A stretch of 64,000 nt of DNA, from NCBI GenBank assembly GCA_026874595.1, contig CM049311.1, positions 50,905,676 to 50,969,675 on the forward strand. Direction: 5' to 3'. A program made the position numbers and the translations under genes. This document shows, piece by piece, positions 21,862-33,497 of this stretch. This DNA is from Sipunculus nudus. Lineage: Eukaryota > Annelida > Sipuncula > Golfingiida > Sipunculidae. Under the pieces are notes generated by a model that saw nothing but the letters and a program-made list of their open reading frames with translations, made no database searches and was not told the DNA's origin. Positions within the stretch are counted from its first letter, which is position 1; each line of letters opens with the position of its first letter.

Positions 21862-23640
21862 AACAAGGGGTCCATGGTCCATGACGCTCAGTTGAATTTG
21901 ACATACAGGTGACGCATGTATTAATTATTGATGTTATGATCTTATGAAGAATATTTGTTAAGTAGGCCTACCTTGAACAATGGGTAGAATGACTTTCTAC
22001 CCATTGAAGTGCTCAAAATCATGCATCTGGCAGAAAAGTCCCTTGAAAAAAAGGTTACAGCAACCTTGTAACCTTATTTAGTTTTCCACGAAGAGTTTTA
22101 CCAGGAACTCCCAAGATGCTTAGTAAGAAGTTTCTATACGTCCAACTGCTATGATTGTGTCCATTTGGTGTATGGGGGACTCAAATCATGTTCTTTCGCA
22201 AAGCTCACAGAATATTAGGCCTATATAGGTAATAGTTACGTTATTTAGGGCTTCCAAGTTTTTATAAGGACCTCCCTGAATATTAAATAAAGTAGAAGTA
22301 TCTGCGTCCAACTTCTATGATTTGTGCCCGTCTGACTAATAAATAGGGTGCTAAAATCATGTTCTTTCCCAATGCTCGCTGAATATAGGTCACAGTGAAA
22401 ATATTTAAAGTTTCCAAGGATTTTTTCTTTATCAGATTTGAAGTTTATAGGTCCAACTGTAACATGCAGATCTTGCAAATTTGTCTTATAGGGTGCTCAA
22501 ATCATGTTCTTTCACGTATACATGTATTGTAGAATACAGGTCACATGCAGTTTCCTTATTTCTAATGTCCAAGGAGACATTACAGTGCATGGCCTCCATA
22601 TACATTTAGAAATAACATTTCTATATCCAACAGTAAAGAATTGGTCCCTGTCTGATTTTCTGGATGTTTAAAATTATATATGTATTATATATAGCGAGGC
22701 CATGATGACCTTATCTTTGGTGTTGAAGGAGATTTTCCAAGGACTTAAGTTAGAAGGTTGTAGGTCGAACTATATTGATTTTTGCCCATCTGAGTCTCAC
22801 AGAGCTAAAATCATTTATTTTTTTACTGTAGCGCGCACAATATAGGTCGCAGTGACCTAATTTGATGATTAATAAAAGACTTGTCACGCATCTTCCTGGA
22901 TGTGATATTATAGATGGTGCTAGATCATACGGTTAGGTTTGTGACCTATCTAATTGCATGTCTTGGTGCTTAAAATTATGTTTTTGGCCAGTTTCTCGCA
23001 GAATATCTGTCACCATGACCTAATTTCATGTTTCCAAGGATATTTGCTCCAAATTTCCCTGAATGTATATAACGTAAGAAGATGCTATGGCTAATGGATA
23101 CAATTTGTGCAATGTCTGACTTTTGTGTTCATAATTATGTTTTTGGCTATATATATAGTTACTCGCGGAATATATATAGGTCACCTAGAACCAGTTTCAT
23201 GTTTTCATTGAGATTTGCAAAGAACCTATATACATGGACGATTATAAAAAAATATTCAAGGTTTTGAGGATAAATATTGTGGGCTGTCTGTCTGGTTGCA
23301 AAAAATCATGATTTTGGCCCGTAGCTCACAGAATTGAGGTCACCATGATCTAATTTCATGTTTCAAAGAATAACTACTAATTTGGAAACCTAAAATTAGG
23401 CCACTGTGGCCTATATTCTGCGAGCTGTGGGTCTAAAGCATGAATTTTAGACACCAAGACATTCATACAGTACATTAGGCTAGAATCTTCTAACACGACA
23501 TTCATAATTTCAGGTGTTCAGGAAAATTTTTCATTACCTCCCTGGATGTCAAGTTAGAAGATTCTAGATCCAACGGGTACGATTTGTGCCTTGTAAAAGG
23601 CCGGCCGAACGACGGACAGACGAAGGACATATATAAATTT
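21862..23640. mobile_element. GCTCAGCT-family dispersed repeat with ~8 diverged internal tandem units
   Basis: It begins acaaggggtccatggtccatgacgctcagt, the same head as elements at 50347, 61538 and 62017. The body is a series of about eight imperfect 170-210 bp units. Each has a caaaatcatgtttttggcc-like block, a cacagaatataggtcac block, ctaatttcatgtttccaagg, and cctccctggatgt followed by gaagtttctaggtcca. It ends near a (C)GGACAGACG-type run (about 23600-23625). No protein-coding capacity was seen. Confidence 0.6.
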
Positions 23641-24923
23641 ACGAAAAATAAAAGTTTCGAAATGTGGAGTTAAGAACAGACCTTTCTATCGTTATGCTAC
23701 ATTGTAAATTATGAGTTCGAAGTTGTTTCAATACAGTAAAACTTAACTAGGCAGTCCCTGACAATGTTACAAAGGGTTATCATAATCATATTAACACAAG
23801 TATTATTGCAGAAAGATAAATTGTAAAAAAAATTATTTTCGTGCTACAAAATGATCGGATAAATATAGATGTAAGCTATTTAGATAATAAACCCCTGTTT
23901 GCTAAAGTACTATTATTAAGAGCGAGACTAATAATTAAGTAGTTCTTGTCTATATAGTACATATAAAGTAAAACAGTGATCTGTTACATCGGCCTACTTA
24001 TACATAAACAAAAGGATTATAAATAATAAAGTTATAACAAAATAGCTGTTACAATTTACGAAAGGTTAGCAGTTAAGCCAGGGGGGGACAAGCTTTTCTT
24101 CAAGGGGAACACATGGAATATCAGAGTAGGCAGGATCGTTAAAAACTAACTATACTGAATAAAAAAAGTTATTTTCAGGAAGAAACACATGTACATTTTT
24201 CAAATTCAGAAGAAGCCTGTTCAAAATTTAAGTTAAATGAAACAAAGAATACGCTTATTATATGATAAACTTGACCAAGTATAGCCTAATTTCTCTCAAT
24301 ACTAAGAGATTTACAGAACTCAGATTTAGAATATTGATTGCTATAGATTGGTAATTAAGTAAATACTGCCGGATAGCAGTTGAGGATGCTTCAATATTAA
24401 AGTAAAACGGATTCTTTATTGACCCCATGGGAGAATGTTTGTGACGGCACAAATTAACATCGCAGTAGTTTTCCCATCCCTGCAGTTAGGCCTAACATTA
24501 AAACGTTCTACACGCAGGCGGCATACACATCATATATAAAGGGCCGGATCCAGAGAGGGATTACGGGTGTTGCAAACCCCACCTCCCATACAAACCTTAA
24601 ATATATTCATTTTTTTTTTCTACAAATCGCCAAAACAGAACAATATGTTCCTTTCAGTTATACTATATGACTATATCTGCCTGTTATTTTATTATATGTC
24701 TTGTAATAAAATTTTATTAAGCATGTTTTGATGTCCTTCACCTATGGAGCAGCAATCTCTTTAAAGAAATCCTTGATCTGACCCTGTCCATGCAATGCAG
24801 AACTGATATGATTATTTAACATATACAAGAATTATACAGCAAAACATTATTTTTAAAGAGGAGTATAAAAATCACAGATTAAAGAACATACTTGCATGTT
24901 CAACAGACCATGCACTAATATAA
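23641..24923. other. Repeat-poor intergenic stretch
   Basis: AT-rich; no exon, RNA gene or tandem repeat was recognised. Confidence 0.5.
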
Positions 24924-25485
24924 TGGACTCGGACTTGGACTTGGACTCGAGTGGCCTGGACTCGGACTTGGACTCGAGTGGCCTGGACTCGGACTTGGAC
25001 TTGGACTCGAGTGGCCTGGACTCGGACTTGGACTCGAGTGGCCTGGACTCGGACTTGGACTCGAGTGGCCTGGACTTGGACTTGCACTCGAGTGGCCTGG
25101 ACTCGGACTTGGACTCGAGTGGCCTGGACTCGGACTTGGACTCGAGTGGCCTGGACTCGGACTTGGACTCGAGTGGCCTGGACTCGGACTTGGACTCGAG
25201 TGGCCTGGACTCGGACTTGGACTCGAGTGGCCTGGACTCGGACTTGGACTCGAGTGGCCTGGACTCGGACTTGGACTCGAGTGGCCTGGACTCGGACTTG
25301 GACTCGAGTGGCCTGGACTCGGACTTGGACTCGAGTGGCCTGGACTCGGACTTGGACTCGAGTGGCCTGGACTCGGACTTGGACTCGAGTGGCCTGGACT
25401 CGGACTTGGACTCGAGTGGCCTGGACTCGGACTTGGACTCGAGTGGCCTGGACTCGGAGTTGCGCTCGGACTCGGATGGTGTGGA
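24924..25485. repeat. 27-bp minisatellite, ~20 copies, open in several frames
   Basis: The unit is ggactcggacttggactcga followed by gtggcct, nearly invariant, with a few 33-bp or variant copies at the left edge. As 27 is a multiple of three and the unit lacks stops, at least two plus-strand frames (repeating SSGLDSDLD or VAWTRTWTR) and two minus-strand frames (ESRPLESKS or SSPSPSPGH) stay open for 210-240 codons. No flanking domain, signal peptide or splice signal supports translation. Each unit contains an XhoI-like ctcgag palindrome. I treat it as non-coding DNA with low confidence that it might be an Asp/Ser-rich protein. Confidence 0.9.
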
Positions 25486-27835
25486 CTCGAACACATCACT
25501 TGTACACGCAATTGAGTATACTCATGGAATTTATAACAAATGGAGTTCCAACTCGGAGTCTGGCATACAGGCGCTTGACACAATGTCAACAAACATTGGC
25601 CTGGACGACAATTAGAGGGAAATAGGGCTCCGGCCTACACTGGCTTTTCTATCAGGTTATCAATATTTGGACTCGTTTATCCTTTGCTTTGAGGGGTTTC
25701 ATACCTTAAATAAACCATCGAGTCCGTCCCAACAAATCACGCTATTTTGAATTTCAATCCATTTCACTTCTATAACTTATCCCGTCTACCCGGTTGTTTG
25801 TAGGTATAGTAACACTGAAACTATGCCTAAGACTGAGACAGATCAGTTCCATTAGTGTTTTTGGTTCATGCGCAAATCATCTACTCCCAAAATGTCTACT
25901 GCACGTGTTTTTTGTTTTGTGGTTGTTACCCAAAAAACTCTACTCACTGATTTAGGTAATTGTCCCAAAATGTGCACCGGATATGATCTACCAGTAATAG
26001 GGTGATTTCAGTTGTTTCCCACATTCCTAGGTATATATGATGAACATATAATTATTAATTAACCATGCAATTAGTACCAATAATTAATTATTGAAGCTAC
26101 TCTCAAAAGTTTGATCATCATTCATAGCTGAATTGATTCCCCACATGATCACAATGCTAAATAATACTAATAGAACAAATCTTTGTAAAAGAAGTGTAAA
26201 TACTTTTGATCCTTAAATTGATCTTTAAGAATAAAAATAACAAGTAATATATTATTAATAGAAGCCTTTAGACATTTTGGGATTCCCCTCATTTTCTATG
26301 ATTGAAGTGTAGATAATTTGGGAGCAGACATTTTTTGGAGTCCCCAGTGTTTTGTATCAAAAGGTTAGATCTGCTCATTACAGGACAAATAAATAAGCCA
26401 CCTGCTCAACAGTCAGTTAATTCTCAAACAGTGTATATATGCTTCTGCTTAACCAAATCAATTGAAGTGATTATTCAATTTAATTTAAAGTATAATTACT
26501 CAGCCTAAGGCTAACCCTACTGTACAAAACGCCCCCAGGAGTGTATATATATTCTTGTTCGGATGACCCTTAATACTCAACTAAAGACTGTACAAACTGA
26601 ACAAACCACATTCTACCCCTTGGACTTTGTTCATATTAATAGTTCAAATAAAGACTACCCCACTGAGCCCCACAGTCACACCCAAGTCGCTTTCTCAGAC
26701 ACCCAAAGGGTTTCTTTGCACATCCTTTACATATAAAAATTTGTGAAAACAATACCCCCTGATTTGTACTGACATGAAAGGCCAAAATATCAGTTGAAAA
26801 ACAAAAATAACATGTATGTTGTGACAGTCTGTATTTCTTCCTTGGAAATAAATGGTGTTTCTCCCCTTCCAGGAAGATTTTTTTTTTCTTCCCTTCATTT
26901 CTTTTCCCTCTGAGAAGGTTGTGCCAACTCTGGTATATGCAACGGACCCATTGCATCTTCGTTGACTGCCTGTTTACTGCCTAACAACAATACACAAGGT
27001 GACAGGGTTACACCATTTTGAAGGAAGAAAAAAAAAAAAAAAAACGGATAGGTGTGAACGCCCCTTTACAAAGGCATTGGGTGATGTGTAGACTGAGGCT
27101 TATATTGTAGAAACTCTCACTGTATTGTTATATATATTATATGGTAGGGCTTAATAATATAGAGTCCGATAAAATCGGGCTACATGGACAGCTGCCTTAA
27201 TATTAATGTGAAACCATTCAACCTCTGTGATGAGAATTCTCAAATGCTTTACTCTGTATTTGGTTATGATTCCAGAAATGTAAAATGACCTAAAATATTA
27301 TGTCCCGAGAACATATTGCTATGTGACACACGGTGACACCACTGAAGGTGTTGACTGATAAAGTATAGGCCTAAACAAATTTGGACTGAAAGCCGGACGC
27401 TTGTTTAACTACTCCCAGTGCAGGTTTCATCTGATGGTTTCAGGAAGCTGACGTTTGTTCTTAACCGTTTACCTCTATCATTTATGTAACAGACGTGACC
27501 CCGCCAGGATTATTTATGTAACGCCGTCATGAAAGCGGTGATAGATAGGGCAGAAGAAGACAAAACTGCGGTAAGCGCAGTATTCACACGCTCGGCCGTT
27601 CTGACGCCTTGTCACGGGTAAAAGACCGAGTTTGTGGTTATCATGCTTATCGGTCGTGAATGACGTACACAGCAGGAGAGACCAGCATGACGTCTCACCT
27701 GGCCGTTTAATTATTGGAGCTTCGTTTTGGGACGTTTACACTGTTCACCTCTTGTATTCACGTGAATGCAGATCTGACCAATTTCTATTCATTACCTACC
27801 AAGAACGACCTGCCCTATGATGGGCAGCCATTCAC
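25486..27835. other. Intergenic stretch with possible 5' exon near its end
   Basis: Nothing was recognised in 25486-27400. The last ~250 bp (27600-27835) is more GC-rich and leads into a consensus donor (CAG then gtaag) at 27863/27864, so a transcribed exon may end there. The peptide in the open frame (LPYDGQPFTRPGRADKMQ) is not recognised. Confidence 0.4.
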
Positions 27836-30090
27836 GCGCCCAGGACGGGCTGACAAAATGCAGGTAAGCATGCCCATCCCCAAACCCCCAGGACGAACTG
27901 ATGAACCTAAGGCAACGTAGTTAACCATGTCCGTCCCAGGACAAGCTGACATGCCTACCCTAGGACGAGCTGACGAAATGCAGTTTAGCATGCCCATTCC
28001 CAGGAGGGGCTGACAAAATGCAGGTAAGCATGCCCACCCCCCTACCCCAAGGACGAACTGATGAACCTAAGGCAACGTAGTTAACCATGTCCGTCCCAGG
28101 ACAAGCTGAGAGTTTCGCATGCCCTCCCAGGACGAGCTGGAGAAATGAAGGTAAGCATGCCCATCCCCCAGACAAGCTAAAGAAATGTAGGTAAGCATGC
28201 CCATCCCCCGGACAACCTGAAGAAATGTAGGTAAGCATGCCCATCCCCCGGACAACCTGATGAAATGTAGGTAAGCATGCCCATCCCCCGGACAACCTGA
28301 AGAAATGTAGGTAAGCATGCCCATCCCCCGGACCACCTGAAGAAATGTAGGTAAGCATGCCCATCCCCCGGACAACCTGAAAAAAATGAAGCAAAGCATG
28401 CCCATCCCCCGGACAAGCTGAAAAAATAAAGGTTAGCATGCCCATCCCCCGGAAAAGCTGCAAAAAAATTAAGGTAAGCATGCCAATCCCCCTCCCCTAG
28501 ACCAGCTACCAAACTGAAGTAACCGGGCCCATCCCCCTCCCCTGGACCAGCTACCAAACTGAAGGTAACCATGCCCATATCCCTCACCTGGACCATTTCC
28601 AGAACTGTAGGTAACCATGCCAATCCCCCTCCTCTGGATCAGATCCCAAACTTAAGGTTACCATGCCCATCCCCTTCACTTGGACCAGCTCCCAAACTGA
28701 AAGTAACCATGTCCATCCCCCTCACCTGGACCATTTCCCCAACTGAAGGTAACCATTCCAGTCCCCCTCTCCTGAACCAGCTCCCAAACTGAAGGTAACC
28801 ATGTCCATCCCCTCCCCTGTACCAGCTCCCAAACTGAGGTAAACCATGCCCAGCCTCCTCCCCTGGACGAGCTCCCAAATTTAAGGTAACTATGCCCATC
28901 CTTTTCATCTGGACCAGCTCCCAAACTGAAGGTTACCATGTCCATCCCCTCCCCTGTACAAGCTCCCAAACTGAGGGTAACCAGGTGCAGCCTTCTCCCC
29001 TGGACCAGCTCCCAAACTGAAGGTAAACATGCCCATCCCCCTTCTTTGGATTAGCTCCCAAACACAAGGTAACCATGCCAATCACACTCACCTGGACCAG
29101 CTCCAAAACTGAAGGTATCCATGCCGATCCCCCTCACCTGGACCAGCTCCCAAACTGCAGGTAACCATGTCCATCCCCTCCCCTGTACCAGCTCCCAAAC
29201 TGAAGGTAACCATGCCCAGCCTCCTCCCCTGCACAAGCTCCCAAACTGAAGGTAACCATGCCCATCCCCCTTCATTGGAACAGCTTCCAAACTGAAGGTA
29301 ACCATTGCTATCCCCCTCCCCTGTACCAGCTCCCAAACTGAAGGTAACCATGCCCATCCCTCTCCCCTGTACCAGCTCCCAAACTGAAGGTAACCATGCC
29401 CATCCCCCCACCATGAAGCAGCTCACAAACTGAAGGTGACCATGGCCATCCCCCTCCCTTGTACCAGCTCCCAAACTGAAGGTGACCATGGCCATCCCCC
29501 TCCCTTGTACCAGCTCCCAAACTGAAGGTAACTATGCCCATCCCTCTCCTCTGTACCAGCTCCAAAACTGAAGGTAACCATGCCCATCCCCCCCACCATG
29601 TACCAGCTCCAAAACTGAAGGTGACCATGGCCATTCCCCTCCCTTGTACCAGCTCCCAAACTGAAGGTGACCATGGCCATCCCCCTCCCTTGTACCAGCT
29701 CCCAAACTGAAGGTAACCATGCCCATCCCTCTCCCCTGTACCAGCTCCCAAACTGAGGGTCACTATGCTCATCCCCTTCCCTTGTACCAGCTCCCAAACT
29801 GAAGGTAACCATGTCCATCCCCCTCCCCTGTACCAGCTCCCAAACTGAGGGTAACCATGACCAGCCTCCTCCCCTGAACCAGCTCCCAAACTGGAGGTAA
29901 CCATGTCCATCCACCTTCATTGGAACAGCTCCCAAACTGAAGGTAACCATGCCCATCCCTCTCCCCTGGACCAGCTCCCAAACAGGAGGTAACCATGCCC
30001 ATCACCCTGCCAGTTTGGGAGCCAAACCAAGGACGAATAACAGAATGAAAGTAACCATGCTGATTCCCCAGGACGAATTCCCAAACTGAA
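27836..30090. repeat. 40- to 46-bp minisatellite array rich in 5' splice-site-like motifs, ~50 copies
   Basis: The left part (to about 28480) has ~40-bp units (catgcccatcccccggacaa then cctgaagaaatgtaggtaag). The right part has 46-bp units (catgcccatccccctcccct then gtaccagctcccaaactgaa then ggtaac). Both share the order CATG-CCCATCCCC-(C/T)GGAC-AGCT-ACTGAAGGTAA, so they are one lineage. Nearly every unit has AG or AAG followed by gtaag or gtaac on plus. Strand asymmetry is strong (C-rich plus strand). Open frames on minus (such as 29308-29910) are by-products. Confidence 0.92.
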
Positions 30091-30620
30091 GGGGGGTGGC
30101 AGATAAATGGGGGGGGGGGGGGGGCAGATAAATGACCGTAAACACGATTAATATATACAAATATATATACAAATATAAATAAATAAATAAATATATATAT
30201 ATATAATATGAATATATCACAGTACGGTACGCAATACTCTATACCACATATTGAAATATATAGTGGATACCAAAATCGTTTGCAAATTAAACCAAGCTCT
30301 ACACTGTTAACGATTGATAGAGGCGTCAATAGAGGGGGAGGGTGAGGGTGTATATATATTACCCACTGTGGGTATATATCCCCCCCCCCCACTTTTCACT
30401 AGGGGGGTCGTTAATGTAATCACCCCTCGGCCAATCAGAAAATAATATTTATATTTTGGAAATAAAATACTTTGTTTTGATTTTGAGTTTACTGTGAAAT
30501 ATATATACCTAAATCTGGTTTAGAGATAACCTATCCTGGGCATATAATACAATCGTTTACAAGACCTTATACTTAAGTGTTATATATTTGAAATGTGTCA
30601 CACAGAAAATGAAAGGTATA

Positions 30621-30627
<7 letters not shown>

Positions 30628-30676
<49 letters not shown>
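30628..30676. repeat. (AT)n microsatellite
   Basis: About 23 consecutive AT dinucleotides. Confidence 0.95.
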
Positions 30677-30677
<1 letters not shown>

Positions 30678-30959
30678 TCTGCTAAAACTAAAAAAAGTTG
30701 TCCCAACTTTTGATTACCCTCCCACGTCTGCGAGTCATCCCCCCCCCCACACACACACACATACACTCTTGAGAATAAATTGATGCCACTGAAGTAAATT
30801 GGGGTATTAGTACGGTCAAGTTAACGTGCTTTGATATTTTCATTTGTACACTTAGTACATTTTGTGTTCTGAATAAGGTTATGGCTGGAGATCACGCTCT
30901 TATATACAGCGGGGAAACCACCGACCGACAGATGAAAAGCGGCTTCTCTAGAAAATAAT

Positions 30960-30985
30960 ACTCTCTCTCTGTCTCTCACTTTCTC

Positions 30986-31043
<58 letters not shown>
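30960..31043. repeat. (CT)n / (CTGT)n compound microsatellite
   Basis: Polypyrimidine tract of CT, CTGT and CT blocks on the plus strand. Confidence 0.95.
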
Positions 31044-31046
<3 letters not shown>

Positions 31047-32996
31047 ATAAATGTTATAAATGTAAATGTAATAAGAGAACACATAATTACAAAGAAATAG
31101 CTTGCACAGAATACAACTGTTTTCTTATGGGGGGGGGGGGGCAGATAAATGATTTACCGTAAACACGATCAGTTCGTCAATTGGTTTTTAATTAAAACTT
31201 TATAGTGAGAACTATAGTGCTTTTCTTTTTTAGAAAGTGATTGTCCCAGTCTCATCAAAAGACGAGTAATGTAAATCAATTCTGCTCAAACAGAGAGTAA
31301 CTGGACTCTAATTTTAAGGGAGTCAATACGGTAACAAAAGGTCGTACCTGGTTGTGAGATATATATGAAATGTAACATTGATTTAGTGAATACTACTGTA
31401 CTGGTGCCTTTGTTGGGGGACCATCAACAACATCTAAAAGCCCCGGTGTTTCTTTACAGTGAAGTGGGTATAGCAATGAACAGTCAACATAGGCATGAAT
31501 GATTACTAAACACCTTTACAGAAATTCATGTCGCTTAGCTGTTGGCAATGTTTTAACTCTCTTTTTAGTGCGGGGATCTGCTGGATGCTTCATTGATCAG
31601 AAGCCGACACTGCAAGACTCGGCGTGACAGGACCATGCGCGTCATCACGTGGAATGTACCAGCGTACAGGGCCTTGTTACCTGTAACCCGACAGCCAAGT
31701 AAACACTACACGCTGTGGGTGGCGTCATGTGTACCGCGTTCATTTGCATCCAAGAAGTTTGGTTGTCCATGGACATATAGGCTACACGTTGTGCAGCCGA
31801 CTTTGTTCTACCTGATGTGCTTGTTATAATGTGGTTTCTGGGAACAATACCGCAACACGCTGTACACCTGAACAGGTGAATTACCTGACTGTCAGGCTGA
31901 GGACTGTATCCATGTCAACATAGATACCGGGAGAGGAATGTATCCTTGTTAACAATGTAAGCTAGTGTATAGTTTTGTATGCATGTTAGCTCAGCTTGAA
32001 CACTGAATTGATTAAACAGCGTGACTGAAACTGAAACACTCGTGCCAAAGGTAGAGTCAACTTGAATGACCTCTGAACCAAGCAAGGAAACAAGTTTAAC
32101 AGGGAACTGATTTATCAGGACTCCGGCTATGACGCGGCCAGAGAGACCAAGGATACCAGTTTAGGTTTGTACAGGACCCGTGCACTATTACTGGCGTATA
32201 TAATCCCTAGAAAGGATTAAGGTTCCTGGTTCGAGTCAAGTCGGATAAGTGCCATCCTTGGTGATCTTTTACTTAACCTTACGGGGATCTGTGATTGTGT
32301 TAACGTACTCTTGGTTGTTTGGGGTGAAGTGACAAGCTGGCAGGTCGCCCATCCACGAAACACCTCTGTATACGGAGTACGCAATAATTCTCATGCTTCA
32401 GTGATTAGCAATTATCGGTCTTGGCATAATGACACACTGGTACTTGAGAATTTTCAGTGAGTTTTCATTTCTTAAGATTGGCAGGGTATTATTTGCTGGT
32501 GGTTACCGGTTCGTAAGCACTGGATTACAGTGCAGGAGAGGTGCTTACATATATACGCCACGCTATGTATTAAATACATGCATACGACCTGTATAAGCTG
32601 TTCAATAGGAGGCCAACATACGGGGTGCATGTCGGTAAACTAGGACGGGCACCAAGTTAACGTACGTGATCTTGACTTAACCGGGACCAACGTGAAAAAC
32701 AAACGGTACACATAAGTTAATGGATTATAACGCTGCTTGATGCTGAAGAAACCATGCTTCACAAGGATAAAACTTGTTTCGCTTGAACCACATCGTGTAT
32801 GCAAGATTTCCGCATTGCATTATCAGCGTGTTTATCTGTAATATTCGGGATCACTGCGCGACACAGCACGATTATAACTAGGTAAGTTTGACATTTGGCG
32901 TGTATAGGCCTACGTAAGGTGTGTTTACCTTATACGTCCATAAGGACCGCAGTGCCGCCGTGTGCACACAAAACTGAAAACGATCCCACTCGGAAC

Positions 32997-33497
32997 ATGG
33001 CGTCCACCGCGGTGCCAGGGTCACAAACAAAAATGAGAAAAAAACCGTTCTCAGTCGCATCTCTGACCAAGACGAAAGAAATCCACAGATGTATAGACCC
33101 GAACAAGAAACTCGGGAAAAGACCTCCTCATAATAAGCCTCCCAGAGAGATAACTCCTGTGCCGCCAACTGAAAACCAGCACTTCTCGCCAAAAATAGTA
33201 GAGAAACATATGAAAGATGTGTTGGAGGCGTATCTTTACAAAACTAAATACGACCCATTTATGTGTTCCAAACTGTCACAAGACTTGTGCTCCGTCATCA
33301 AATGTAAGATCAAGGAGTTAAGGTACGAGCGCTACAAACTGGTGGTCCAAGTCATGGTCGGTCAGGACAGTGATCAAAGTGTTCACCTCGCAAGCAAATG
33401 TTTATGGAATCAAACCACTGACAACTTTGCGGCTGCCACATATCGAAATTCATCTCTCTTCGCAGTTGCCACGGTGTATGGCATGTATCTGGAGTAG
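32997..33497 (+). CDS. Tctex1-domain dynein light chain (DYNLT5/TCTEX1D1-like)
   Basis: The uninterrupted CDS encodes 166 residues. ATG at 32997 sits in a good Kozak context (aacatgg) and TAG is at 33495-33497. Residues 1-60 are basic and low in complexity (GSQTKMRKKPF, NKKLGKRPPHNKPP). Residues ~61-166 form a Tctex1/DYNLT domain: helices (SPKIVEKHMKDVLEAYL, MCSKLSQDLCSVIKCKIKEL), then the strands YKLVVQVMVGQ (113-123), HLASKCLWN (130-138), NFAAATYRNSSLFAVATVYG and terminal MYLE. The C-terminal LFAxAxVYGxYLE and CLW motifs match TCTEX1D1/DYNLT5 and related TCTEX1D4. Such proteins are light-chain subunits or adaptors of axonemal or cytoplasmic dynein. A frame extension upstream begins only with TTG, so the ATG is chosen. 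AATAAA near 33738 could end the transcript. No intron interrupts the CDS; 5' non-coding exons cannot be excluded. Confidence 0.9.
   Translation: MASTAVPGSQTKMRKKPFSVASLTKTKEIHRCIDPNKKLGKRPPHNKPPREITPVPPTENQHFSPKIVEKHMKDVLEAYLYKTKYDPFMCSKLSQDLCSVIKCKIKELRYERYKLVVQVMVGQDSDQSVHLASKCLWNQTTDNFAAATYRNSSLFAVATVYGMYLE

Larger units (their letters stand above)
30091..32996. other. Intergenic DNA with microsatellites and G-tracts
   Basis: It contains poly-G runs (about 30108-30124 and 31130-31141), each followed by the same gcagataaatga...gtaaacacgat block, so one is a duplicate of the other. It also has (AT)n at 30628-30676, a poly-C run at 30380-30390, and a mixed (TC)n/(CTGT)n tract at 30960-31043. 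From 31200 to 32880 nothing was recognised, apart from normal composition that could include the Tctex1-type gene's promoter and 5' UTR. Confidence 0.5.

Noticed and set aside
24853-25625. Four overlapping frames of 213-239 codons as genes
   Set aside because: The 27-bp unit keeps several frames open at once, and there is no flanking domain or splice evidence. Kept only as a low-probability finding.
27960-30392. Minus-strand frames with GHGYLQFGSWYRGG-like repeats
   Set aside because: They come from the 40-46 bp minisatellite in shifting frames, with no conserved start and no non-repeat domain.
31593-31829. Plus-strand frame beginning near MRVITWNV (endonuclease-like start)
   Set aside because: The resemblance to an exonuclease-endonuclease start is four or five residues only; the rest does not follow the fold and there is no downstream RT.
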